Source of the DNA: Brevibacillus laterosporus LMG 15441
GTDB lineage: Bacteria; Bacillota; Bacilli; Brevibacillales; Brevibacillaceae
Direction: 5' to 3'
NCBI RefSeq assembly: GCF_000219535.2
Contig: NZ_CP007806.1
Location: 2,638,501 to 2,702,500, forward strand
DNA: 64,000 bases
The translations under genes and the position numbers were made by a program. Each line of letters opens with the position of its first letter. Within the stretch, counting starts at the first letter, position 1. This document shows positions 19,563 through 28,682 of this stretch, piece after piece. Below the pieces are notes generated by a model. It was not told the origin of the DNA. It ran no database searches and saw only the letters and a list, made by a program, of their open reading frames with translations.

Positions 19563-21016
19563 AAACGAAACATCCTTTCTCGTATTCCAAAGAAAAAAAC
19601 CTTCATCTTTTCAACGAGCAGACCTTCATTTTGGAGTTACACAGCCTTGATTTTCTTGTTATAGGTTGCACTATGACTCTTGAATTCGTAAAGCTCTCTG
19701 ATTTTGACATTTTTACTGTAAGCAGAGTGTGGGATGATTAACTTTTGGAATATTGCTAAAATACATGCGAATATTCCGTTTATAAAGCGAAGATAAACCT
19801 ATTTGCTCCCCTCAAAAACTAGTCTGGTAGCCATTAAAAACGATAGGAAATCTCATGTTTCCCATATAAATGGACAGTATCTTCTTATTTGGAAAAACGC
19901 AATCTTTTTTAATTTTTGGTTAACAACATCGTCATTGTCTACTTCAAAATATCCCATGGCTTTTCATTCAACAGATACAAACTTAGCAATGGGCTTAAAC
20001 CCCCGTCTATATCAAAAGCTTTTCAGGTTTTAGATTATGTCCTGATCGCTGTAACCTTGTTCTTGTACCTTTCATGATGATACGTCGATTACAGTTATAT
20101 CTCCTTGAATATCTGTTCTTTAATGATGGTTTTCACATTTGGACTTTGTATTACAATAGGAAACACAGAGTCGAACTCTTCCTCGTCACCGCTTTTCACT
20201 AGTAACTAGTGCTTGATAGAATTATTTTTATTCACTTACTACCCATCCAAAATTCCGTATGAAAGCTTTTCTTATTTATATATGCCTTCGTAAATCTTTG
20301 TAGCTCTTCGTAAATCTACATGTGTTTTTTATTTTTAGCATGAATTTTTCGCCAAGATCCATTATCACTTCACTTCTTTTTTCATCTTTTAGATGCTGAA
20401 TAATTACCGGTAATGTTTTAACCATAACTACTTAGAGTTAAGTTCTGAAGCTGTTTGTTTAGGGATGTCTAGATCATCGCCATCAAATGTAATATAGATT
20501 TCCAGAAATAGAAATATTAAATAATGCCGTTATCAACAGTAATTTTTAATATTTATACTGAGTACCATATAAATAAAAGCTTATTTCCATATAACCCCAT
20601 ACGGCCTGGATGCCACTTGTAACAAGGATGATTCCAACCTTGCTTTCTTCAAATGAGATTTTGTTACTAAGAATCCCATTACAAACAATTTCCAGTAAAG
20701 TATGCTGTATTTCATCTTTTCATGTAGCTTGTTCTACCAATACTTACTTGTTCATCTGACACAATGTAACAAATGTGGTTAAAGTTAGATACACGTAAAC
20801 CAAAAATTCTTCATTACAAGAGTCGCCACCATGGCTGAACATTTTGTTTTGCTCAAACGTGATAAGAAGATTTTACCTCCATAACGCAACGAAAGCCGCC
20901 TCATCATAAATCGGCGGCTTTCGTTAGAAGTTTTTCTGTTTACAGAAACCTTATTTAATCCAAACATGTTGGTTTAATATTGATTAATTTGTGCCAGCAC
21001 AGAACATTTTTTGCAC
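19563..21016. other. 1.45-kb gap with only short, coding-like fragments
   Basis: No intact gene is supported. Short minus-strand frames look weakly protein-like: a 34-codon ORF around 19,835-19,940 and a 49-codon ORF at 20276-20425. The 49-codon ORF is preceded, across a stop, by about 23 further coding-like codons. None has a good ribosome site, so they are more likely decayed remnants than genes. A strong terminator lies at 20888-20925. Confidence 0.5.
20888..20925. terminator. strong hairpin terminator
   Basis: Perfect 13-bp arms AACGAAAGCCGCC/GGCGGCTTTCGTT flank a 12-base loop. The plus-strand side continues into a T-rich tail (TTTTTCTG from 20931). It lies 92 bases past the thioredoxin stop on that gene's downstream side and may end its transcript. 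Confidence 0.75.
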
Positions 21017-21346
21017 TTAGGTCGTGCTATCTTTTTTATCTGCGATGAATTGTTTTAATCTTTCGACCGAAACAATTCCATCTATTTTGTCGATTGGCTC
21101 ACCATTTTTAAACAAGATAGTAGTAGGTATGCTCATAATTCCAAAATGACTGGCAGTATTGGTTTCTTCATCTACGTTGATTTTGAGGAGCCTCACTTCG
21201 TTGCAAGCTTCCTGATCAAACGCTTCAAGCACAGAACCAAAAAAGTCGCAGGGTCCGCACCAAGGTGCCCAAAAATTAACCAATGTAAAGCCCTCGCTCT
21301 TTATGTCTTCTTTAAAGGTAAGATCCATTGAATGACAAATGGTCAT
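21017..21346 (-). CDS. thioredoxin-family protein
   Basis: A 109-residue cytosolic thioredoxin with the classic WAPWCGPC active site (Cys30 and Cys33) and the cis-proline segment SIPTT near residue 77. It should reduce disulfides in protein substrates. The frame extends upstream to 21427, but GGAGG nine bases before the ATG at 21346 and the loss of sequence similarity upstream support the shorter start. The residue after the CGPC is Asp where the housekeeping TrxA has Lys or Arg, and no partner reductase is adjacent, so it may be an accessory thioredoxin. Confidence 0.92.
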   Translation of the reverse strand: MTICHSMDLTFKEDIKSEGFTLVNFWAPWCGPCDFFGSVLEAFDQEACNEVRLLKINVDEETNTASHFGIMSIPTTILFKNGEPIDKIDGIVSVERLKQFIADKKDSTT

Positions 21347-21484
21347 TTGCAGCTTCCTCCATTTCATAGTTTTTTTACAGATGTATAACACCTTAAACAA
21401 CGGATTGGTACAGTGGATAGCCTGCAATGTTTCAATGCCGCATGCTTCAAGTCTTCAAGCATTGCAACCGTACGATTTCTACCA

Positions 21485-21751
21485 TTACTTGTGCTTCATA
21501 CCCATCCGACAATGATGAACCGGCGTATATCTCATCACCTCCCTATAAGCAATGCAGGATACGAATAAGTAGCAAGCTTTCCCGGTAAACGTATAGCTAC
21601 AGCATCCAGTCTTCTCGCCCATAGGACTGATATGCACCTCTACTTCGGACAATGTCGAGACCCTCTCGTTTTCCCCCTTCATAGATGAAAGCACATCGAT
21701 TATACGTTTCGAATTATGCTGGTGAAAGTGATTCACTCCTGCTGACATCAT
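21485..21751 (-). CDS. possible small Cys/His-rich hypothetical protein
   Basis: An 88-codon frame not recognised as any family. It has four Cys and several His residues in its second half (GCCSYTFTG, YLFVSCIAY, HHCRM). The opening double ATG lacks a convincing ribosome site. It fills the space between the methyltransferase and thioredoxin genes on the same strand. It could be a spurious frame or a remnant. Confidence 0.25.
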   Translation of the reverse strand: MMSAGVNHFHQHNSKRIIDVLSSMKGENERVSTLSEVEVHISPMGEKTGCCSYTFTGKACYLFVSCIAYREVMRYTPVHHCRMGMKHK

Positions 21752-21850
21752 AATTCAAGTCATTTATCGAGAATCCCCCATTCATCTACTTTAGAGAGAC
21801 TTTTGCACCATAACATGTAGTTGGCAATAGGGCTATTTTGTTCCCCTCAT

Positions 21851-22450
21851 CTACTTTTTTCTTACTACAAGCTGAATGACATGGGCCAATCCGGTGTGCA
21901 ATTTTCCTTCCACTCTCTCTTGTTCTCCATAGAAGAAATGAATCACCTCATGACCTTCACACCAAGACAGAACTTCCTGTGGCTCATACAGCATAGCAAC
22001 GTCTGCGGGCCCACCTGTTCCATAATGTAATTGGTCCTTGGAGTACACCTCAAGCATAATAATTCCACCAGGCTTACTAGCATTTTTCATTTTATGAAAG
22101 ATCATTTCCTGCGCATCTTTATGAAAATGTCCAAATACCATGATTGCGGCATCATATTCCTCGTTTGGTACGTTATCTACCAGCAAGTCTACTTTTTTAG
22201 TCTGAACATCAACAGCATACTTCTGAGCTAGTTTTCTTGTTTTTTGCAGACCACTCTCTGCATAATCAATGGCGGTCACTTCATGACCTCTGCTTGCTAG
22301 AAAAACAGCATTCCTACCTTCTCCCTCTGCAAAGGCAATAACCCTTGGGCATTCTTTTAATCGAAAGGCTTGTTGATAAATAAACACGTTCGGTTCTTCT
22401 CCATAGATATATTCCTCTGAACGAAACCGCTCATTCCATGTACTTTCCAT
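21851..22450 (-). CDS. class I SAM-dependent methyltransferase, TehB-like
   Basis: A 199-residue cytosolic methyltransferase. The SAM-binding motif I is readable at about residues 37-50 (VIAFAEGEGRNAVFLA), followed by the acidic motif II (EVTAIDYAE) and the motif IV region (YDAAIMVFGHFH). The overall length and the N-terminal WNERF..EEYIYGEEPN segment match the tellurite-resistance/thiopurine-type small methyltransferases. The start follows AGGAGGCTAATTACT. It stands alone, so the substrate is unknown. Confidence 0.88.
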   Translation of the reverse strand: MESTWNERFRSEEYIYGEEPNVFIYQQAFRLKECPRVIAFAEGEGRNAVFLASRGHEVTAIDYAESGLQKTRKLAQKYAVDVQTKKVDLLVDNVPNEEYDAAIMVFGHFHKDAQEMIFHKMKNASKPGGIIMLEVYSKDQLHYGTGGPADVAMLYEPQEVLSWCEGHEVIHFFYGEQERVEGKLHTGLAHVIQLVVRKK

Positions 22451-22869
22451 AGTAATTAGCCTCCTGTGATTCCTTTATTTTAGCGATATATTTTTCGCTG
22501 CCTAAGACTTCTGTCAAGGGTTTCATGTAATGAAATATCCGCGGTAAGATGATCGGTATGTATCCAATGCCGAACAAGCATATCCTCCTTGCCGATCAGG
22601 TAGATTTTCTACCAGAACCCCTCTCATTCTCATTCATTGTTCTCCCTCTTGTTGCTATTTTTTTGCCGGAAAAGCCTTTAAGTCACAACAACGTTCTGCA
22701 TCTTAGTTATGTGGAAAAAATTCCACGCAAGTAATTGTGAAATTGTAAGGCAAAACGTTCATCTGCATATAACTAGATATTACAGACTCATAATGTCTAT
22801 AATCAAGTTAAAAAAAGCTCTTTTATAAGTGGCCAACTGTTCGCCTCCTTTCATTGTAAAGTGACTTGC
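22451..22869. other. intergenic, no gene seen
   Basis: About 420 bases between the methyltransferase start and the Rrf2 regulator stop. A 61-codon plus-strand frame here has no ribosome site and no recognisable product. Nothing else is supported. Confidence 0.5.
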
Positions 22870-23268
22870 TTACACCTGCGTTTGCTTTTTAGCTAGGTCT
22901 GACAATTTCATTTTTTTGAGGTGCGACTCCATTTTCTGTTCCGCTTCCATCATAACAGCTTGAATCAGGCATTCGTCACCGTGGAGAAAGTCACATTCAA
23001 ATAAAGAACTGGTGCCTTCAATAGCATGGATAATATCCAAAAAGGTAATATCGTCTTTTTTGCGAGATAACCGATATCCTCCATTGGCTCCCGAAACTGA
23101 TTCGATCATCCCTGCTTTCACGAGCCTTGTTAAAATTTTGGAAAGATAGGTTGGTGAGACGCCTTGGGCTTCCGCCAACTGCTGAACTCCTACCGGCTTT
23201 ACCGGAGAATCGGAAACGAGCGCAAGCATCGTGTGCAGAGCATAGTTTGTTGCTTTCGTGAATCTCAT
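22870..23268 (-). CDS. Rrf2-family transcriptional regulator
   Basis: A 132-residue DNA-binding repressor. An N-terminal winged helix-turn-helix (about residues 10-65, with GVSPTYLSKIL as recognition helix and NGGYRLSR as wing) is followed by a dimerisation helix. Only two cysteines sit in the sensor loop (FECDFLHGDEC), whereas the iron-sulfur sensors IscR and NsrR carry three. So it may sense through a thiol pair or ligate a cluster with a non-Cys residue. The start follows TTGAGGTGCG. It lies about 370 bases after a metallo-hydrolase gene in the same direction; regulation of that gene is possible but not shown. Confidence 0.92.
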   Translation of the reverse strand: MRFTKATNYALHTMLALVSDSPVKPVGVQQLAEAQGVSPTYLSKILTRLVKAGMIESVSGANGGYRLSRKKDDITFLDIIHAIEGTSSLFECDFLHGDECLIQAVMMEAEQKMESHLKKMKLSDLAKKQTQV

Positions 23269-23639
23269 GAACGCACCTCAATTACGGATTTATTGTATCC
23301 ATAATATCCTTGAAATCAATGGTGTGTCAAGCTGTACCTTTTCATCAATTCATATTGTCTAGCATTGATGGCTTGGAGGCACTACAGTACTCTGTTTAGC
23401 TAATAAGCTCGTAATTATAGGGACTAATTCGTTGAAGCCACCTATTACTGCAATGAGAGTACAAGCCTGCGACACCTCCCGTGTGGGCTACGTCCTCCAA
23501 AATGCCTAGCTCCCACGAAAGGGGCATCTGAACCACGTGTTCGTTGAGAAAAAAAGTTGATTGTCTACCACTATTCAAGTATTGAACCCGTTAGCGTAAC
23601 AACATCGTTTCACCAAAGATCATCGCTGAAACCTTATCC
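23269..23639. other. intergenic, no supported gene
   Basis: This 370-base stretch contains the promoter of the Rrf2 gene and a GC-richer block (about 23,400-23,570). A 60-codon minus-strand frame in that block lacks a ribosome site and is not recognised. It could be a remnant of a mobile element, but no terminal repeats were seen. Confidence 0.4.
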
Positions 23640-24305
23640 TTAGAATCCTTGGCTAAGTCCTACTATCTGATCTTTAACATTTACATTACTTAATCCCCCG
23701 TGGTAACAAACCACGGATGCAATGTCGAGGTCTACATACTTTTTTAAAGAGAGACGAGCTGCATTCATATCCGGTGTGGTCGGGACATGAATGCCTGCGA
23801 GAATCCCATTTACACTGTACATCGAATCCCCGGCGATGAGAGTCTTACTTTGCCTTAAATAAAGGCTGATATGACCGGGAGTATGCCCAGGAGTATGAAT
23901 GACGCGAATCCTGCCACAAAACGGCAGTTCCTGACCGTCAATCAAGATATCGTCCACTCTGCCTTTCGGGGGATTATCAAGGTGCCCGTCTTTTAAAAGT
24001 GGTATTTCCCCCTGAATATACGGCTTATCCAGTTCGTGTGCATAAACTTTAACATTAGTACCACACTCCTGCAAAATCTCAGGAAGACAGCCTATATGAT
24101 CCACATCCTGATGCGTCAAAATCACAACTTTTAGTTTGCCGAACGACACTCCTACCTTTTCCATAGCCACGCGTAAATCTTCAATTTGCCCAGGGAATCC
24201 TGTGTCTATTAAAACAGCCATTTCTCGATCCCACAAAAGAATTGGATGAATAATATTCCCATGAAAATCTAGATGAAGCATTTCTACTCCCTTTGAAATT
24301 TCCAT
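23640..24305 (-). CDS. metallo-beta-lactamase-fold hydrolase
   Basis: A 221-residue cytosolic metallo-hydrolase. The metal motif reads T-His65-Gln-Asp67-Val-Asp69-His70: the second His of the usual H-x-H-x-D-H is replaced by Asp, as in many lactonase-like relatives. A further His ligand is in HTPGHTPGH and the bridging Asp in AGDSMYS. The frame extends to 24341, but GGAGGTCCGATATT precedes the ATG at 24305. Substrate unknown; glyoxalase II-like thioesterase and lactone-hydrolase roles are both possible. A downstream Rrf2 regulator is the nearest neighbour. Confidence 0.9.
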   Translation of the reverse strand: MEISKGVEMLHLDFHGNIIHPILLWDREMAVLIDTGFPGQIEDLRVAMEKVGVSFGKLKVVILTHQDVDHIGCLPEILQECGTNVKVYAHELDKPYIQGEIPLLKDGHLDNPPKGRVDDILIDGQELPFCGRIRVIHTPGHTPGHISLYLRQSKTLIAGDSMYSVNGILAGIHVPTTPDMNAARLSLKKYVDLDIASVVCYHGGLSNVNVKDQIVGLSQGF

Positions 24306-24790
24306 AATATCGGACCTCCGTAAAATTAAACTTTTACGCAAAAAAGCAATACTATTTTGTAGGTTTAGTTGTTGTCAACATCTTCTCTATAAATCACTCG
24401 ACATAACAGAACGGTTCCCTGCCGCTTACTTGATGTCTATTGATTTGCACGATACTGCCCGTTAGTTGAATAACTTACCTTTTTTCAACGAACACCATGT
24501 ATGAATGACCTTACGCGTATAGCATGTAGTCTATTAATTGAAAGACAGAATGAATCAAAGCCTTACAGTAATAATTAATATGTAAGTATAATGGTTTCGC
24601 TGACTATTTTTACTAATTTTCCTAATCAAGATTCTATTCTTAGAACCTTTATTCATTTCCCTAATTGAATTGATTCTTTAGAAAACGCCCGAATCCAAAA
24701 ATTCAGGCGTTTCGTTCTATATTAGAAATATAGACAATCTGGGACACTATTTATATACCTATCCTCCCTAAATAAGGGATTTTGCATGAA
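24306..24790. other. intergenic, no gene seen
   Basis: About 485 AT-rich bases between a lipoprotein stop and the metallo-hydrolase start. Apart from the terminator at 24682-24712 nothing is supported. Confidence 0.5.
24682..24712 (-). terminator. terminator after the 218-residue lipoprotein gene
   Basis: Arms AAACGCCCGAAT and ATTCAGGCGTTT pair with one mismatch around a 6-base loop. Read on the minus strand the stem ends in a short T-run (GCGTTTTCT). Confidence 0.65.
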
Positions 24791-25447
24791 TCAGTGGTGT
24801 TCAATTCCAGTAATTAAAAAGTGATTATCCTTTTCAACTAAACTAAATTCTACATCCACCTTATTTTTCTGTTTCGATTTGGGATCAAGGTAATCATATT
24901 CTGTGCCGGTTATCCTTACAATCATTTTAGAGTCCTTTTTGTCCAATATAACTTTTAAATCTTCATCGATGCTACCTGTCCCACTTCCGAATCTTTCTGT
25001 GGGGATTGAAGCATAGGTCCCATCAGACTCCTTGCTAAAGAAGGTTGCAAAAATAGCCTCCGATTCTTCTGGTACAAAGTATTTATTGAGTCGGGCAATA
25101 ATGATTTCCTTCGCTGTTTCGTCCAGCTTGGTGTTCGAGCTAAGCAGTCTAGTAAGATCATCTGTCCATGTTTGTAATTTATTAAACCAGATCCACTTGG
25201 AGATATCATCCTTCGTTTTAAGCACATGATCATCTAGTATTGGTGGGGAATACGGTTCTAATAAGGATATGACTAAGCTAACATTGTCCTTTGTTAAAAA
25301 TCCCTCTTTAGACTCAGGGGTAGGATTTGTTGCGGAACGGACAGGCTGTGCGTCCTTCCCTTCTGGCTTGGCAGCAGGTTGACTAGAACCGCATCCACTA
25401 ATTGGTATTGATAGGCAAAGGAAAAGCGTCAAAAACATTTTTTTCAC
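24791..25447 (-). CDS. secreted lipoprotein, unknown function
   Basis: A 218-residue lipoprotein: a signal peptide ends in the lipobox PISGC, so Cys19 should carry the lipid. A low-complexity linker rich in Ala, Pro and Ser (about 20-50) precedes a folded region with no family I recognise. The start is GTG, nine bases after GGAGG. A perfect terminator separates it from the M23 peptidase gene upstream, so it has its own promoter. Confidence 0.85.
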   Translation of the reverse strand: MKKMFLTLFLCLSIPISGCGSSQPAAKPEGKDAQPVRSATNPTPESKEGFLTKDNVSLVISLLEPYSPPILDDHVLKTKDDISKWIWFNKLQTWTDDLTRLLSSNTKLDETAKEIIIARLNKYFVPEESEAIFATFFSKESDGTYASIPTERFGSGTGSIDEDLKVILDKKDSKMIVRITGTEYDYLDPKSKQKNKVDVEFSLVEKDNHFLITGIEHH

Positions 25448-25478
25448 AAAAGTTATCCTCCTTACTTCTTGTTATGGA

Positions 25479-25508
25479 AAAACTCAGGTTAATCCTAACC
25501 TGAGTTTT
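25479..25508 (-). terminator. terminator of the M23 peptidase gene
   Basis: Perfect 13-bp arms AAAACTCAGGTTA/TAACCTGAGTTTT around a 4-base loop, with A- and T-runs on both sides, so it can work in either direction. It sits between two minus-strand genes. Confidence 0.85.
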
Positions 25509-25555
25509 ATACACCACTTATTATATTACAAAAATTCAAAAAATACATTTTTTAA

Positions 25556-26191
25556 CTATTCAAGAGGAATCCCTAGTTCTTCCCGTTGTTCAGGGGTCAT
25601 TTCTCTAATCTCCTCAATGCTGTAAAAAGTTCCTTCACTTAAATCAAGTTCACCATGATCTTCTATTTCTTCAAAATCTCCAATAAGGCTTTTCTTTACT
25701 TTATATTCTGGGAAATAATCAGATGGGTTCAAACGCTCATTTGAATGATTAAAACCAGAACCACTTCTCACTTCAAAATGTAAATGAACGCCTGTTGAAT
25801 CACCAGTAGTCCCCATTACTCCAATTTGATCACCTTCTTTAAGCTTGTCGTTAGTAGAAACTAGTGGTTCTTTATCTAGATGAGCATACCATGTTTGGAT
25901 TTTCTTTTTGTCAACAGTATGATCAATGACAACTAGATATCCATAGCTTGCACCCTTTGTCTTACTACTATGGAAGCCTGCTTGAACTACTTTTCCATCA
26001 TAGGCTGCCATAATTTTATCTCCAGCCTTTGTACCACTCTTAGGAATAATATCGAGTGCTTTATGCTTGTCACTATAGCCCCGGGATAGTGTTTTTGATT
26101 CTGTTGGCAACGTTTTGGCATATGCAGAACTTACTCCAACTACTAGTGATAGAATTGTAACCAGTGCTATTGCTTGCTTTTTCAAATTCAT
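25556..26191 (-). CDS. secreted M23-family (LytM) peptidase
   Basis: A 211-residue exported zinc endopeptidase-like protein for peptidoglycan cross-bridges. A signal peptide ends near Ala-Tyr-Ala (residue 25). The M23 core shows the ligand motif H-x-x-x-D (KHKALD near residue 43), a catalytic His (WYAHL) and the C-terminal HLHFE (near 139). The last 45 residues form an acidic Glu-rich tail, which is unusual for this family and may bind cations or a partner. The start follows AAGGAGAGTAG. Confidence 0.93.
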   Translation of the reverse strand: MNLKKQAIALVTILSLVVGVSSAYAKTLPTESKTLSRGYSDKHKALDIIPKSGTKAGDKIMAAYDGKVVQAGFHSSKTKGASYGYLVVIDHTVDKKKIQTWYAHLDKEPLVSTNDKLKEGDQIGVMGTTGDSTGVHLHFEVRSGSGFNHSNERLNPSDYFPEYKVKKSLIGDFEEIEDHGELDLSEGTFYSIEEIREMTPEQREELGIPLE

Positions 26192-26593
26192 CTACTCTCC
26201 TTAACTCTATTTTTAAAATCATAAGTTCATTATATATTAAATTACCAATATATCAATAATTTTCCAATAAACTATTTATTTAATTTAGATTATTTAAAAT
26301 ATTATAAATTTAAATACTTTATCTTAATTATGTCATAAACAACAACAAGATATTCTATGATGCGTGCATATTTATACTCCACAAAAAACAAAAATTCTCT
26401 ACTTTACTTGTCTTTAGTACGATCCTCGTATCCATAAACTTTTCATATAAGAAATGGGACTGAAAAATTATGATTAGAAAGTATACTCTGACAGAAGGGC
26501 ACCCTTTAAGAACCAGGACGGTAATATTACTTCGCTACATACTCAATCTTACAATCAACTCTTGTCCTTTATCATTTACACTCATCCATGCAT
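26192..26593. other. AT-rich intergenic, no gene seen
   Basis: Promoter region of the M23 peptidase followed by about 300 very AT-rich bases. A 14-base copy of one arm of the hairpin near 17860 (AAGGGCACCCTTTA) occurs at 26495-26508. No gene is supported. Confidence 0.5.
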
Positions 26594-27045
26594 TTATCTT
26601 GTAATCGAATCGTGTGAACCTTTTAAACCCATCCATTCATCTATCTTGTAGTACGTGCCATTAATAGTGACAGACTTGATTTTCCAAGCTGGCTTCCATT
26701 CGTCTTTCTCCCAAGATAATCCATACCCCTTTCCATCCATTGGTTTCTCTGTAAATAGATAAAACGTTTCCTTATCTCCCGCTTCGAAAATACCTTGAAG
26801 TGCTATAGCATCGGTACGATATTTATACCCGTACAGTGCGATACTAATATTGGCATCAGTGTCAGAATCCGCTTCTGAATCGGTTTCTATAATGACAGTA
26901 TTTTTATACCCATCATCGTATGAAATACCAATTTTTTCAGGAAAGGCTGCCACTTTTTCTTGAACTTCGATAGGTGCAGCAAGTGATGCCATGGGGAAGC
27001 AGAGTGTAAAAACAGATAGACAAACTACTGAGACTAATTTTTCAT
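26594..27045 (-). pseudogene. small secreted protein with a one-base frameshift in its signal peptide
   Basis: The mature part (132 codons from the ATG at 26992) is open and acidic and matches no family I recognise. Upstream, AAAGGAAG and an ATG at 27045 are correctly placed, but that ATG runs into a stop after three codons (M-K-N-stop). Restoring one A in the run of five (plus-strand T-run 27038-27042) would give M-K-K-L-V-S followed by a perfect hydrophobic signal peptide that joins in frame through the ATG at 26992 to a signal-peptidase-like A-S-L-A-A. So the gene is either disabled, switched by slippage in the A-tract, or carries a sequencing error. Translation from 26992 alone would give a cytosolic product. 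Confidence 0.7.
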
Positions 27046-27560
27046 TTTTTATCTTCCTTTCATATGGAATGAATTAGTTCGATACCAAAATATCACATAT
27101 TTGTAAAATGATCTATGAATTATTTACTATTTTCAATATTTTTTCATTTTTGTAAAAACATTTCACGCATTAGTTATCTACTAGTGAAATGAAAATTTAG
27201 AATAATACAAAATTCATTAGGGTTACAATCATCAATCGTCTTGAATGTTACTCTTTCTGCTCATGAGAGGTGCTAAAACAATCCATAACGTATCTACCTT
27301 TATTCAATAGGCAATCACCCTAGTCACTCACTTAAAAGGATAAAAAAAGAAGCCCTCTTCAAAAAAAGAGCTTCTTTTTCTTTATAGTAGCTAGTCTGGA
27401 CTCTTCCATTTTCATAGACATTGATTAGCTCAGCGGTTTATTGTTCCACTCCAACTTATAGGAGCAAATTCCCGCTTGTCCCCCTGCCATTACATACGGC
27501 CCCCTAATAGTATTCAAACGAATCATCGACAGTACGATTATTTATAGAATCTAGCGTTGC
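27046..27560. other. intergenic, one terminator
   Basis: About 515 bases between the germination operon end and the promoter of the secreted protein. It holds the terminator at 27342-27379. No coding region is supported. Confidence 0.5.
27342..27379. terminator. A/T-flanked hairpin terminator
   Basis: AAAAAAAGAAGC and GCTTCTTTTT flank a CCTCTT...AAGAG inner segment, giving a U-run in both directions. It lies about 180 bases past the GerC-like gene and may end the germination operon. Confidence 0.65.
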
Positions 27561-28682
27561 TCATTTGACAGACCCCATACCAATGATTTTTACATTCACC
27601 TTAATATTTACTCTTGATTTCTGGAAGTTGTCCAGCCAGTTCTCTTTCACCTTTCTCCATTGGGGATAGGTATACGCTCGTGCGTACATACCGAATCCGG
27701 CTGGATCAATTTTCGCTTTTTGCAGTTTGCGAATCATTTTAGAGAATTTTTGTTCCAGATTTTCTTCAATCATTTTCTCCAATTCCTCTGGTGATTCCAT
27801 CACATTGAATGGGAATAGACGCTCTGAAATAGTAGCAGTGGAATGAACATTCACATCAAATATGAAGCGGTCCCTTTCATATCGAGCTTGCGTTGTTGTC
27901 TTGATGCTTTGGAGATTGACGCTAATTCGTTTCGTGTCCACTTTATCAACGGCTTGTCCTGGAGCATTCGGTAGGTGTAACGAAAAAGGAAATTCTCCCC
28001 TTGTTTTTTTTCGCAAGATATAGATCAGCTTGCCTTCATCTGAATCAACCAACATTTTGACGCGGGAATCTTTGTCCAATAACGCCGTACCGGCCAAGGC
28101 AAGCTCCTCCTCCTTGCGAATTACCGTAATGCTTGGTGTAATGCCATCGTCCTTCAATTGGCGATGGAATTCCTGTAAGGTGGTTTTGGTCGTCTCATTT
28201 CGAAACAGACCTGTCTCCACAAGGTTTGACAAATACAATGGTAAACGAGGCTTGTCTTTTGGTGTATAGTGTATTATTTCGTCAATGGAACCGTCATAAT
28301 AGACGACACGCGCCGTGGCCGAGCTTTTCGTATCTCGATAGAATGGATCAAGCAATATCGACCAATCCTTCTGCTTGGCCAGTTTTTTTCCAATAATCAC
28401 GATCTGTGTTTTGCCTGCCGTAGTCAAGCCCAAAGCCCGCTTATCGAAGCCTTCGCGTGCATGTCGCAAGGTAGTTGCACGAACCTCAAACTCTTCTTCC
28501 TTATCTTTCGCTTCTTTCGAGAAGACCGGACTTGAGATCCCGAATACCAAATTCCCGTCATCATCCAGATCAATCCCAATAACCAGTGTCAATGTCATAT
28601 TCTCGATCGTCGTATAGCCACAGCCCGAGATGGGAGAAAGGGCGAACAGCATCATTACGATTATCAATATCTGGCGCATCAT
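27561..28682 (-). CDS. spore germination lipoprotein, Ger(x)C family
   Basis: The C subunit of a germinant receptor, about 373 residues, anchored on the outer face of the spore inner membrane. It has a signal peptide with lipobox ISGC (Cys21). The family pattern is visible in the segments IGIDLDDDG near the N terminus and the K-x-Y/W-rich C-terminal domain. The frame extends to 28784 but the double ATG at 28682 starts the signal peptide and overlaps the GerB stop by four bases (ATGA), so translation is coupled. It is the third gene of an A-B-C operon, as in gerA, gerB and gerK. Confidence 0.93.
   Translation of the reverse strand: MMRQILIIVMMLFALSPISGCGYTTIENMTLTLVIGIDLDDDGNLVFGISSPVFSKEAKDKEEEFEVRATTLRHAREGFDKRALGLTTAGKTQIVIIGKKLAKQKDWSILLDPFYRDTKSSATARVVYYDGSIDEIIHYTPKDKPRLPLYLSNLVETGLFRNETTKTTLQEFHRQLKDDGITPSITVIRKEEELALAGTALLDKDSRVKMLVDSDEGKLIYILRKKTRGEFPFSLHLPNAPGQAVDKVDTKRISVNLQSIKTTTQARYERDRFIFDVNVHSTATISERLFPFNVMESPEELEKMIEENLEQKFSKMIRKLQKAKIDPAGFGMYARAYTYPQWRKVKENWLDNFQKSRVNIKVNVKIIGMGSVK

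Noticed and set aside
19803-20033. 76-codon plus-strand frame
   Set aside because: No ribosome site; the opposite strand looks at least as coding-like over part of it; no family recognised.
23396-23578. 60-codon minus-strand frame, possibly transposase or reRNA end
   Set aside because: Sequence around it is GC-richer than neighbours, but no terminal repeats, ribosome site or motif could be confirmed.
21851-24305. Plus-strand frames such as 22549-22734
   Set aside because: No ribosome site, no recognisable product and biased composition; treated as chance frames.
17857-26508. Identical 14-base string AAGGGCACCCTTTA at 17857-17870 and 26495-26508
   Set aside because: At the first site it is one arm of a hairpin; at the second it stands alone. 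One extra short copy can occur by chance and no larger shared sequence surrounds them.
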